64,000 nt of DNA from Plantago major (Eukaryota > Streptophyta > Magnoliopsida > Lamiales > Plantaginaceae), in the NCBI GenBank assembly GCA_026545765.1, contig CM048841.1, positions 72,042,217 through 72,106,216 of the forward strand, written 5' to 3'. Below, one piece after another: positions 47,118 through 57,960 of the stretch; the stretch's first letter is position 1, and each line of letters begins with the position of its first letter. A program made the position numbers and the translations under genes. A model generated the notes under the pieces. It was not told the origin of the DNA. It made no database searches and saw nothing but the letters and a program-made list of their open reading frames with translations.

Positions 47118-47200
47118 TGTATCTGGAACGGGTATCTAGAGAAGAGGTATCTGGAACGGGTATCCTGAAAAGAGGAATCTGGAACGGGTATCCAGAAACC
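47118..47200 (+). repeat. Threefold tandem repeat after pol, about 28 bp each
   Basis: Three imperfect copies of TATCTGGAACGGGTATC with short AG-rich spacers. They lie directly behind the pol stop. Confidence 0.85.
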
Positions 47201-47693
47201 AAAGGCTAAAGGGTAAAATGGATATTTGAAGATTTCTGAGACGGGCACTCAGATATCTGGATCACTCAGTGAGGGGGAACACAAAAGAGAATAGTACAAC
47301 TATCTGCAGTCAACTACTCTCCTGAAATTTGTATTATTTCTATCATTGTGTAAAACATGATACAAAGTGAGATAGACACAAATACAAAAATGTCCCTTAA
47401 GTCATACAAAAGAGATGTGATTCAGATAGCAAATCGCCAAAATTCATTAATTGGGCACTATCACAATTGCTAATTGTGATCATTGCTGAAGAAGCAATAT
47501 TGACCCTTGATGAAATGGGCGTTTGATCTTAATGGACGAGATTGATTCTCGGCAAATAGTGGACTGATAAAAACACAGACGTGGCCCACTAAGCATTTAA
47601 TGCAAACCGAATTTTACTCACGACTTACTGCACGTACACAGATACAAATCTACAAAATTAATTTGTGTATATTTGTCTGTTGGAATTACACTG

Positions 47694-47706
47694 CTATATA
47701 TATAGG
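47694..47706 (+). promoter_or_regulatory. Candidate internal promoter of the additional gene
   Basis: CTATATATATAGG lies about 190 bases before the ATG at 47895 and is followed by a C/T-rich stretch (TTCTCTCAAAATCTCTCTG and similar) that looks like a plant 5' leader. It suggests a separate transcript rather than translation from the genomic RNA. Confidence 0.5.
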
Positions 47707-49699
47707 ATTTTGGCAAAAGAAATCACTTTCGCCTAATTCTACATTTGCTCTTGCACAGAAACTGCAAAATTCTCTCAAAATCTCTCTGTAATTTTCTCTG
47801 CAACTACTGATTCCCTCTTAGTTTTTCTGCAAAGAATCACTAATTTCTTACCTTAATCTCTTCCCGTTTTTCAAAAACTTCACTATTTAAAGAGATGACT
47901 CCCAAACGTGCTTCTACTCAGAAATCCCACGCTACTACTTCTGGTACTGCTGAAAAGCAAGCACCAGTGCTAGTTATAACAAACAATCGGTTGATTGGAG
48001 AATTCGACCCTGATCATTGGACTTCAAATCACAGGATGATTTGGGGTGGTGCCATGATTGAGGAATACCTGGTAGCTGCAATATAAAACCAGACTGACAG
48101 GAAGTTGGTACTTGATATGCTTGAAAAGGCACAAATCAAGGGTTTTCTATCTGCTCTTCCCAGTGGAGTTTCTTCACTGGATGTTCTGGAGTTTTACAAC
48201 AACTCCACAATTATTTCCAAAGTCTCTGAAGGCACTGAGACAGTGTCTATCAAGACCAAAGTCCAAGGACAAGAAATCATGTTGGACGAAACAGCTTTCT
48301 GTGAGCTGTTTGAACTTCAAAATCTTGGAAATGATTTTGAAATTGACACCAAGGATGAAGATCTCCTTAAAGGTGTGAAGCAACTATACAGTAATGTGTG
48401 TGATCTTGACAAACTAGACACACCCATCGACTTTAAGCTTGCTGACATAAGGACCAGACATCTTTTGGTCCACTGGGATGTGTTGGCATGTATCCTTCAC
48501 AGATGCTTTGATGGTCTACACGGAGGTGCTGACCAGATAAGCCAAGAACGTTGGATGATGATGTTCTTGTTGAGTCAACAAGACAAAAGGCTGGAAAACC
48601 CTTTTAATTGGGGGAAGTACGCCTTCATGAAATTTGTGAAGAAGATACAAGGCTTTGAGCCTAAAATCGTTAAGGACCTTGCTGAGCCAAAAACCACAAT
48701 AAGCTATGGACTGAAAATATGCTACTTACTGGAATGCCTTGGCATTGAGCTCAGAGAGACGGCAGACATTGCCAATAGTAACCTACTCTACAAATATGAG
48801 TATACAAACATGATGAAAAAGGTTACTGCATCTCAGAAAGGTTCCAAGAAACGAAAGACTGATGAGATATCTGAGGGTTCCGTTGCGACCAAAAAGCGCA
48901 GAACTTCACAAAAGAAGTCTGCTGAATCTCAGATATCTGCCTCCACTGCTGACGAACTCATTAATGCAGATGAACTCATCAATGCTGCTAAGACCATTGC
49001 TGATGAGCTTATCAATGCTGATAAAAGCAGTGAGAAACTTCAAACTCTTCTGCGAAGCGGATTGTTGATAACTCTGTTCCAGATTTGAATGATGAATCAG
49101 ACGAGGAGAAGATCCCAGCCCCCAAGGTTGCTGAAAAAGTAACCAAGGCAAAGGGGAAGAGGAACAAAAGGTCCAAGGTTGCTGAGAAAGCAACTAGCTT
49201 AAAGGTTGCTGAGCAAGCACCTATAGCAAAGGTTGTTGGTGCCAACACACCATCAGGGAAAGTCACATATAAACAACTTCAAGAAGCCCTGATGAGTGGT
49301 GACCTAGTGTTGGTAGACGCTGATGTCAACACCACACTTAAAAATCTGGAAGAGCTCTCAAATGCTCAAACTTCTGCTTCCAGACAACCACAACAACCAC
49401 AACCACAACCACAACAGCCACAAGTGGTTGATGAAATGGTCAATGAACTCCATTTTGACATACCAGCAATACAATATGCTGAAGAAAATCCTGCAAATAA
49501 GCAGGTTCCCCAACTCCTAGAGAGGGATCAAACTGAGACATCTGCTCAGAATGATCAACCAGGGGAGGCAACTGAGTTTCACACTCAGGAAAGGTCTGAA
49601 GTACCTGAAACTTCAAACAAAGAAGCTGAAATGGAACAACAAGACCAACACATAGAAGGGTCACAAGTTCCAGAGACCAATCAGCCTGACACTGCTCAG

Positions 49700-49780
49700 G
49701 TAGCTGAATGGTTTAACTCTTTACTTGTGATATTTTTGTGTTTGTTAATCTTGTTATTTAATATAATTTCTTTGTTACAG
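49700..49780 (+). other. Intron 1 of the additional gene
   Basis: 81 bases, CAG|GTAGCT...TTGTTACAG|GCT, phase 0, very T-rich. It has no stop and is a multiple of three, so retention would add 27 mostly hydrophobic residues. Confidence 0.65.
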
Positions 49781-49888
49781 GCTGAATTAGAAACACAACA
49801 TCAAGAGGAAGCTGCAAAGCTTCCCTCAGAATCTGAGAAGGAGGCTTCCATAGCCTCACCACTTAAGGAACAGGAGCCTGTCTCACAG

Positions 49889-49973
49889 GTAGAAGATAGT
49901 TCCTTAAGATATAACATCTCAGATATGTGCTTTATACACTTGACTAATACTATTAAGTGTTTGTTTCTAATAG
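49889..49973 (+). other. Intron 2 of the additional gene
   Basis: 85 bases, CAG|GTAGAA...TTTCTAATAG|GCT, phase 0. Retention would cause a frameshift and stop. The exon before it (49781-49888) codes 36 residues. Confidence 0.65.
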
Positions 49974-50084
49974 GCTCCAACTGAGAAGAAAAATGAAGAG
50001 ACTGAAAAGTCTATCTCTTCAGATAAGAATCCAGAGACTTCCAAGGTCTTTGAGGAACAAGTATCTGAACCTTCTGCAGAGAAG

Positions 50085-50163
50085 GTATTTCATTCAGATA
50101 CCTATAATCTTCAAAGATAAATCTTTGATCATTTTTCTAAAACTAACACTTTCTACTTAACAG
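50085..50163 (+). other. Intron 3 of the additional gene
   Basis: 79 bases, AAG|GTATTT...CTACTTAACAG|GTT, phase 0. The exon before it (49974-50084) codes 37 residues. Confidence 0.7.
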
Positions 50164-50316
50164 GTTCAAAAAGAAGTAGAAGTTGCTGGGGAATTGCCCG
50201 CTCAATCCCCACAACAAATGGAAATTGATGAGGCATCAAAGCCTTCATCACAAGAAAAATTTCTAGAGACTGCACAAGTCTCTGAGCAACCAGTATCTGA
50301 GCCTCCAATAGTGGAG

Positions 50317-50398
50317 GTAATTGACCTCTCAGATATCTGATTTTGTAAATAGAATTTTTCTTGATAAAATTTCCTAAGTGTTATGTTTCTAATCTCAG
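50317..50398 (+). other. Intron 4 of the additional gene
   Basis: 82 bases, GAG|GTAATT...TCTAATCTCAG|GTT, phase 0, contains AGATATCT. The exon before it (50164-50316) codes 51 residues. Confidence 0.7.
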
Positions 50399-50518
50399 GT
50401 TCAAGCAGAAAGAAAGATCACTGAGGATCAGACTTCCCAGTCTCCTCCTCATATCCAGATATCTGAGGCACCTGGAACCTCAGTAGTCCAACCCTCTGAG
50501 CCTCCTGTTGTTGCACAG

Positions 50519-50596
50519 GTAACACAGATACTTGACTACTCTAAAACTCAGATATCTACACAAGTTTTGAAACTAACTCAAAACTCTCTCTTTCAG
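50519..50596 (+). other. Intron 5 of the additional gene
   Basis: 78 bases, CAG|GTAACA...CTCTTTCAG|GCT, phase 0, contains AGATATCT. The exon before it (50399-50518) codes 40 residues. Confidence 0.7.
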
Positions 50597-53425
50597 GCTC
50601 AAAGTAGTGCCAAGGAGTCAAATGATGACTATGAGAACCTTCTTCCCTTCTTCAAGACTCATACCTTGCCAAAGCATATTCAATGCTTCAAGAAATGGCA
50701 GAGGTTAAGGTGCTCTGATCTCTCTGAAATACTGAGAATCACATATCAACCAACAAGACGAGCACGAGCTCTTGACCTGGAAAACTACATCCATGCAATG
50801 TTCCCTACTGAACAATATCAGGTTGCGACCTTAATGCATAAGGATTTTTCCAAGGAAGTGGCACACAAATTGGTGCAAGCCTTCAAAAAGGCAGATGGTC
50901 AGACCAAATTACAGATGGCTTTCAATCCAGTCTTGCCCAAGACACTCCAATTTATACCCTCTGAGCAAGAGGAAGTAAATGGGCAAATGATCACTATTCC
51001 AGAAGTGATCAATCTGGTCTCTGAAGATGAAGAAGAGAAGGAGACTAATGAAAATGACTATGAAGATTTTCCTTCTGACCATCACAAGGATGGGGATGAT
51101 AAGAAGGATGATGATGATGCCCCTGCACCAGGGACGGGAGGGATTCCACAAGGAAACATTGCCTCAGCTGCTGAAAAGCACACTGAGAGGACATCACAGC
51201 AATCTCCTCCTCCATCTCCTCAGAAATCTACCCATCCATCTTCCCAACAACAAAAGGACACTACTGAACAAGTAGTTGAGCACTCTGAGGAAACAACCCA
51301 GAAGATATTGAATACTCAAACCAGAGCTGCTCAACTCACACAACTTAATTTACAAATATATTTACAAATAATTTGAAGAAGAGCTAGTCAAACAACAGCT
51401 CCATCTTCAACTTGAAGAAGAGCTAGTCAAATCCAGAGATAAGTTTAATAAGCTTCAAGATCAGTACTTGAAAGAAATGGTAGCTTACTCTGAGGTTAAA
51501 AAGCTCCAGGATGCTGTAAATTCCATTGCTAAGGAGCTAGATACAGAAGAAGTATCTAAAGAAAAGCATGATGCTAAGGCTGCATCACCATAAAAAGAAA
51601 AACCATCCTCCTCTCAGAAAGGAAAGACGCCCATCTCTGAGATGGTTGCTGGACTGAAAAATCTTGAAAATGTCCAAGAGGATGAAGATCACTGGGCTGA
51701 TGACTCAGATGATGAAGAAGACAAGACTTTGGCAGAACACCACAATGAACACTTAGCGGTTTCTCATTTGAAAAGGAAGCTAATTGCTCCTAAAGTTTTC
51801 AACAAACTGCCAAATGTCCACTCCCAAGAATACATGAATAGATACCAAGTTTTGGCACATCTTAAAAAGGAGTTATCTTCACAAAACAAAGACATAATTG
51901 CCTCCGTCCCCTCATATATGCAGAAATTCACTGAGCTCTTCACTCAGAGAACTACCAGTATGATTATGCTCAGAAGGATCTGGGAATGGTAAGGGACGAT
52001 GATGTGTTATTAGCTGAAAAAGCTTTTCATGAGGTAAGTTACACTGCTGGAAAAGCAGATGCCATACTAGGCCCATTGGCAGAGCTCACTGATAATGAAA
52101 ATGGACTTATCAAACAAAATCAGGAGCTCAAGGCTGAACTTCAGAGGTTGGTCACTGCCTACAATTACTTGCAGAGGAATTTTGAGTCTCTCTCAGAATC
52201 CTTTGTGGTACTTAGTCAGTCAACAATGACTAAGGGGGAAGGATTTGGACCTCAAGATCAGGGGGAAGGAAAGAAGAAATCTAGAGTTGGTGCCGCTCAG
52301 AAAGGAAGAGGAAACAAGAAAACTTCCTAGCCACCACTCAGAACAAATGAGCCCTCATCAAATCAAGCTGCTTTGCAAATAGTAGCTACTTCCCAGCAGC
52401 CAACTGAAGAAACTACAATGGTAACAAGGGCCATGGAAAAAAGACCTCCAAGGAGTACTAAGGCCCCAAGGAGAAGACAAGTAAGAGGGATTGATGAATC
52501 TTCTAAAGAAGAAGAAGAAGGCCAAATCCAATCCCTGGGCAATGAAGAAGGCTGCAAAAGTCTCACAAGAATTGACATTGATGATGATGAAGAGACTGGT
52601 GAAGATGAAGCGCCTCTTCATAGAAAAAGGAAAATTGATAGCCTAACTGAGCCCATAGCTGCAAAGCTTTTGGCAGCTAAAACACCCTCTGGAAATACCA
52701 AGTCTATCCAGGGTGGTTCTTCAAGCAATACCCCAAAGGAGAATTCAAGACAAAGGAGGAACAGACTGAGAGCTGAACAAAGACAACTTCAACTATCACT
52801 CAGGCCTGAAGAAGCCAAGATTGAGTATGTGAAGACCAACAATGACTCCTCTGTTTACAGGTGCATTAATCAGAAGAATGGCTACTGGATTTTGGAACTC
52901 AAGCACCTACTGGTAAATTCAAAATTTCCAAAACCAATCCATAAACAACTCATGGCATTGAGAAAAGACAAGCCAGTCTTGATTAATAACAACCACATCA
53001 AAGCCTGGTTGGATTTTGAGGTAATCAAGAGAATAGAAGCCATGAAGAAGGACCTCTATGATGAATGTCCTTATGGAAAGCCAGATGATGTGCACGGAAT
53101 TCCCAACATCACTGGAACAGGCACAAGAGCAAGACTTGCGGTGGAACCCTATGAGTCCTTCTACTTAACTGAAGATCAATACAAGGGTGACATCAGATAT
53201 CTGAAGATTATTTATGAATACTTCAATCTATCAGATATCAGAATCGAGCATGCCTGGAAGTGGGGAAAGTATATGTGGGTCAAATAATTTGCCAAGAAGA
53301 ATCCCACCATAACCTATAAGGAAGTCTGTGGATTTGCCAGAGACACAGAGATGATTGTGAGAACTCTTCTCTATGACTACTCTGATGATATCAAAAGGGT
53401 TGGTGATAGGAAATTTGCAAATTGA

Positions 53426-53790
53426 TCCATGGAGCTGCTTTGAAGACTTTGAAGACTTGAAGACTTGTCATTTAGAATGGTCACTTGGAGCTTGGTTACT
53501 CCTGTTGTTCTATTTGACTAAGTAGTTTCTGTGATTTTGCTGATTGCACTTTTCTATTAAATCTTGTAAAAGTTATCTATGTTTTGTAATTGCTCTAATA
53601 TCTGATGAACTTACTCTCAGATATCATTCTATAAAAGATAACTTATCAGCAAAGATCACACCTTGTGATTTGGTTGATATTTACTTTCTGCACTTAATTA
53701 TATGAATTAAAAGATCATAAGAAATGATTAAGTGGTGGATTGTTTTCTCATCCAGATTTGTAATAGGTCAGATAGTCATCGTTGGCTGAT
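53426..53790 (+). other. 3' untranslated region of the additional gene and element
   Basis: Non-coding; T-rich tracts such as TTTTGTAATTGCTC and ATTAAATCTTG could include poly(A) signals. No gene. Confidence 0.5.
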
Positions 53791-53806
53791 CAAAATGGGG
53801 AAAATT
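53791..53806 (+). other. Polypurine tract of the large Copia element
   Basis: CAAAATGGGGAAAATT directly before the right LTR. Confidence 0.85.
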
Positions 53807-53874
53807 CGTTAGGAATATCTGTTTAGATTTTGATCAGCAACCTAATGACTTATCTTAGCTCAGAAAGGTGATTA

Positions 53875-53879
53875 GTACT
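53875..53879. repeat. Target duplication of the nested Copia, left
   Basis: GTACT, repeated at 61429-61433. The left LTR has a single GTACT at the same place (39551-39555), proving the insertion site. Confidence 0.95.
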
Positions 53880-54805
53880 TGTTAGAACTGTAGGACCGGG
53901 ATTGGTACTTCTGGACAGTTTTGAACGATGTTGGCTATTGATGTTGAGTCAACACCGTTACGACAACAGTGAACAGTGTTCAACTAAACTATGACAACAG
54001 TAAACTGTAATCGACAGAACTCAATAAAGTGCAGCTGAATAAAACTGAACACAAAGATTTCTCAAGCTGGTATATAAAGATACCGACTGTGCCGAAGCAA
54101 AACTTCTACTAAAATTGAAAAGTAGAATTACAAAAAGAAGTTTAATTCAATCACAAACGACTGATTAAACTTACAGAAAACTAGACCTAGAACAGATAAG
54201 AAAAACCTATATTAGTTCAATGATACTAGAGTAATTCTCAATCTTTAGAGAACACTCACAAGTAAACACCAAGGTAAAGGTCTAGTAAAGCAAGACGCCT
54301 AAAACATATAATCTTTGTTCTTCAAAGGCAATCGGCAAATCTTGCAACGCCTCCTTCTTCCTCTATATATATAATTGCGATAACTCATGTCCAGGACAAG
54401 TCGGCAGCAGGCAGGCCCAAGTCTTAACAAACTTGGATTCTATGGTAAGGAAACTTCCTTTTATGTATTAATGGTATAAGGAGTCTTCTAGATATCAATC
54501 TCTTTTAAATCTCACTTTCCTTATAGCATCAAATTCTTCCTTGAACAATATGGCAGCTTCCTTCTTGCATTATGCTTCTTATTTTCCTTTTTGCTACTGA
54601 TTACTGTTTTGCTACAAGAATCGCTACGGTCTGCCGTTTAGTACGATGTACTCTGATAACCAATCGTGATCCATTAAGCATGTTGAGGCCCAACTTGATA
54701 TATCCTACAAAATAAACATAGAAAAACAACTACAATTGTCGAACCGGTTAATAAACGAAGAAAGGCCGAATTAACAAAACAAGTGCAATATAAATTGCAC
54801 TTTCA
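53880..54805 (-). repeat. 3' LTR of the nested Copia
   Basis: 926 bp, partner of 60503-61428. It contains one ATGTTGAGTCAACA palindrome at 53941. Confidence 0.95.
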
Positions 54806-54949
54806 ATCTCCCCCTTAATTCTTGCCTTTATTCACAAAAACCTGAAATGTAGTTAGTAGGAAAACACAAGACAATATCAAGCAACTCCCCCTTGCTCCAA
54901 GAACTCCCCCTTAATACAAAAAACCAAGAGTACAAACATTCTCCCCCTT
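54806..54949 (-). other. Polypurine tract and three PPT-like copies
   Basis: On the minus strand AAGGGGGAG occurs at 54808-54816 (next to the LTR) and again at 54885-54893, 54904-54912 and 54941-54949. Only the first abuts the LTR. Confidence 0.8.
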
Positions 54950-55600
54950 TTTTGTGAGGAAAGAAAAAAAACAAAGTTCTTTTACAGAAACTTCACCATC
55001 TTGGTAATCTGTTGAGGACCTGCAGACAAAGTACTAATGTTGTCGACACGATGTTGACTCAACATTGTAGTCAACACTGGCAAAGAAAGTAGCAAAATCG
55101 TATTATAGACGGATCGGTGAAGGCGAATCAAGAATAGAGTGGATGGTCAGCTGGAGGGCAATGGTGTGAAGAGAGCGGATGGTCAAGTACACAGCTTACA
55201 AAATAAGTCATGATGGGTGTTGTTGGGTTTGCTTCAAGGTAGATTCCTGCAGATATATATCAAAGCAACGAAATCAGCTAAATCATAATTATAGATTAAA
55301 GTTGCAAGTAAAACAGTTATCCGTCAAGTCAACGTTATCAGATAAACAGATAAACCCTAGGGAGGTTGACCAAAAAACTTGATTTAAAAGAAAGTGACTT
55401 GAAATGCAAGTACAGGAAAGCAGAAACCCAAAACCCGAAGAAAACACCTTAGACCTACTCCCCCTCAAACCCAAAAACACACAGAATTAGAGCACAAAAA
55501 AAAATGGAGCACAACAAAAGAGCAAAAATTACTTCATGCACAGTCAATGGAGCACAACATTGATGACAACATCGGAAAATCAGACCACTCTTAATGTAAG
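54950..55600. other. Non-coding region of the nested Copia
   Basis: Contains the palindrome ATGTTGACTCAACAT at 55051 and no convincing reading frame. Confidence 0.5.
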
Positions 55601-56205
55601 TCAGCCATGAAACCAAGTCTCAAAATGTGCAGATTCGATTAACACCGATCTTTGCAGTAACAGAAAGAAAGGAATACCAAAGAAACACACCCAACATTGC
55701 CGCAAAAAGTAAATTGAACAATTAGCATAAGTTTGAGTGGGGGTGACCATGAGACCGTGAACCATGTCAAATAATTGGAACACGTATGAATCCGCTCCAA
55801 AGCCGAAGCCTATGCGGAGTGAGGCAAACACACGTCTCATGGCATAAAGATCACTCATTTGACTATATTGGGTAATTTGGTACTCAGAAAGTGAACCAAC
55901 AGCATTACGAGAATCGGCACTTCTGTGCGTGTCGGTTTCCAGTACAGGCCATCAACCCTCACGACATATGACACATTGGCCACGTCGATATCTGGATAGT
56001 ATTTGAAACCTGCCCAACACGATCCTCGACGGAAACACTTCGAGCCCTTTTTATCATAATTCATTAGATTTATTAAGCATAAAGAGCAGGAGGCAACGTC
56101 AAGTGCGAGTAAAGGTACGAGTAAAAATAGCCAAAAAGCAGCAAAAGTGGATTTTACATAAAGTAAACACACAAGAGACTCGATCCCTTTCAACCTTGGT
56201 TTCAA
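55601..56205 (-). pseudogene. Uncharacterised extra reading frame between RNase H and the 3' LTR
   Basis: Two minus-strand frames (55855-56205 and 55601-55858) overlap by four bases as TGA/ATG and probably were one frame before a shift. They contain YPDIDVANVSYVVRVDGLYW and MSDLYAMRRVFASLRIGFGF, and look like structured protein rather than low complexity. The position matches that of additional ORFs in other Copia elements. I do not recognise the family. Confidence 0.4.
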
Positions 56206-56394
56206 ACAGTCTTTCAGACCCTAAGCATCACCACTGTAAGCTACAAAACAAGAACAACCAAAGACATGTATAGAAGCACCGGAGCATAGAAACACACAGA
56301 GGAATGAAAAAATAAAAAGACAAAATCATCACTCGTACTAAACATCCAATGTTGACCGTGATGTTGAGTCAACATTGGCACTCAACACTGACAG

Positions 56395-57180
56395 TCACAG
56401 AGAGCACATACCGAGAGATCTCCGGAGACTGAAGAATATCTCACTGTCTAAGGGTTTGGTAAAAATATCTGCTAGTTGGTTTGTTGTATCTATGTGTTCT
56501 ATTTCAATTACTTGCTTATTGACCAAGTCCCTAAGAAAATGATGCCTACTATCTATGTGCTTAGTGCGAGAGTGTTGAACATGGTTCTTAGAGATATGTA
56601 TGGCACTAAGGTTATCACATAACATCAAAAGGGTAGCACTTTGTAGACCATAGTCATGCAGCATATTTTTCAACCATACCAGTTGAGACACAATCGCCAA
56701 TTTGCTACATATTGATTCAAGATTGACAATGACACGATTACATTTCTTGCTATACCAAGACACCAAATTTGGACCAAGATAAAAGCAACCTCCACTAGTG
56801 GATTTTCTATCATCTAGATCACCAGCCCAATCAGAATCACTAAATCACACCAGATTAGTGTTTGTATCACAAGGAAATCATAATCCAAAATTAACAGTTC
56901 CTGATATATATCCAAGGATTCTTTTAACGACAGTTAAATGGGGGCTTTTAGGGTTGGATTGATACCTGGCGCGCACACACACACAGAGCATGATATCAGG
57001 TCTACTGGTAGACAGATACAGAAGGCTTTCAATCATTGATCTGTACAATGTTGGGTCAACATCTACGCCAACATCGATTCTCGACTTCGAGAGAGGTACC
57101 CATAAGTGTACTGCATGATTTAGAGTTCTCCCGGACACGAAAGAAGCTGAGTTCACCAATCATATTCATCTCAAAGGTAC
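56395..57180 (-). pseudogene. Nested Copia: RT C-terminal remnant and RNase H
   Basis: The RT part starts at about 57180 with FVQTMIGTFEMNMIGELSFF and goes on to YRSMIESLLYLSTSRPDIML. RNase H follows with a frame break near 56770-56880 and the motifs SRTKHIDSRHHFLRDLV and TNQLADIFTKPLD. Confidence 0.85.
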
Positions 57181-57960
57181 CTATCATAGTTTGCACAAAC
57201 TGATGTACTATGGAAAGATTAGTCAAGTTAAGTACAATATAATCTTCTTTTGCACGATTGCAATTGTGGGGATCAGCCACCACGTAGCAGTTGTCAGGAG
57301 ACCTGGTACCTGTCATGTCAAAACATTTCTCCTTGCAAGTATGTACTTTACAAGTGTGTTTGTTAAATTTGACCTTCAAATCATCATCACACACATGACA
57401 GACACTAATAAGGTTAGCAGTTAAACCTTCAATCAACAGTACATTTTTCAAGGTTGGAAAACCATCAAGAGTTAACACCCCCTTCCCAAGTACTTTACTC
57501 TTGTATCCTCCTCCATAAGTTACCATTCCAGTCTTTTGAGAGACAAAGTTAGAAAGATAACTCAAGGTTCCTGTCATATGTCTTGAACATCTGCTATCAA
57601 AGTACCATCTACCTGCATTGTTAGGAGAGGTAGCCACAGAAAAAGCAATATTACAGACAATCTTTTCCCTAGGAGCCCAAACTCTCTTATACTTTTCTAG
57701 AGTTTTTTCCAGTTCGAAGAGATTTACCATTTTGGGATGTGATGAAAGCGGCGGTTTAGAAACAAACTTTCTGGAAACAGACAATGTTGATGTCGATGTT
57801 GACTCAACAGAGTGCTCAACATTAGATTTTTCATTTTGCTTAACAGGAGCACCCAAAGGAACAGATTTTGGACCAGACACTTTAGGAGAGACAAAACAAG
57901 AGGAACTTCTGATTGTGATTGTTGCATATCTTACCGTGTCCTTGTAGTTTTTTCGAGTGT
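57181..57960 (-). pseudogene. Nested Copia: displaced gag-tail/protease segment
   Basis: On the minus strand a linker (VSPKVSGPKSVPLGAPVK) leads to WYFDSRCSRHMTGTLSYL, the Copia protease motif with Gly replaced by Arg (DSR for DSG), and LKNVLLIEGLTANLISV. This segment normally lies upstream of the pre-integrase domain. Here it follows the integrase-RT linker (RIRKDHLSSQDIG) and precedes the RT tail in one open frame of 424 codons (57056-58330). Confidence 0.85.

Larger units (their letters stand above)
47068..47894 (+). other. Spacer between pol and the additional gene
   Basis: Starts with a triplicated repeat (47118-47200) and AGATATCT sites (47083, 47251). It ends with a promoter-like TATA box and a pyrimidine-rich leader. 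No gene is seen in the middle. Confidence 0.6.
47895..53425 (+). pseudogene. Additional gene of the large Copia, with five introns (disabled copy)
   Basis: The frame starts MTPKRASTQKSHATTSGTAE. It continues past a single TAA (48084-48086) through a folded-looking domain (to about 48800; FLSALPSGVSSLDVLEFYNN, RTRHLLVHWDVLACILHRCF) that resembles the 'putative plant transposon protein' domain found in retroelement extra ORFs (inference). A basic KKRKT/KKRRT stretch follows, then repeats (ADELINADELINA, KVAEKA). After a shift near 49040-49085 comes a Gln/Pro-rich acidic region cut by five introns. Beyond 50597 there is a second folded-looking part (LPFFKTHTLPKHIQCFKKWQ), acidic and coiled-coil segments (EEELVKQQLHLQLEEELVKS), and a last domain (52373-53425) with WILELKHLLVNSKFP and YLTEDQYKGDIRYLKIIYEY. 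Stops or shifts occur near 51370, 51591, 51990, 52330 and 53285. No signal peptide is visible. Function unknown. Confidence 0.7.

Noticed and set aside
47895..53425. Retroviral-type envelope gene in the large Copia
   Set aside because: The position fits, but no signal peptide, cleavage site or paired transmembrane segments are visible; the protein is acidic, Gln/Pro-rich and coiled-coil. The only hydrophobic run is the translated intron 1.
57191..57424. Plus-strand frames inside the nested Copia
   Set aside because: Shadows of the minus-strand protease/RT frame.
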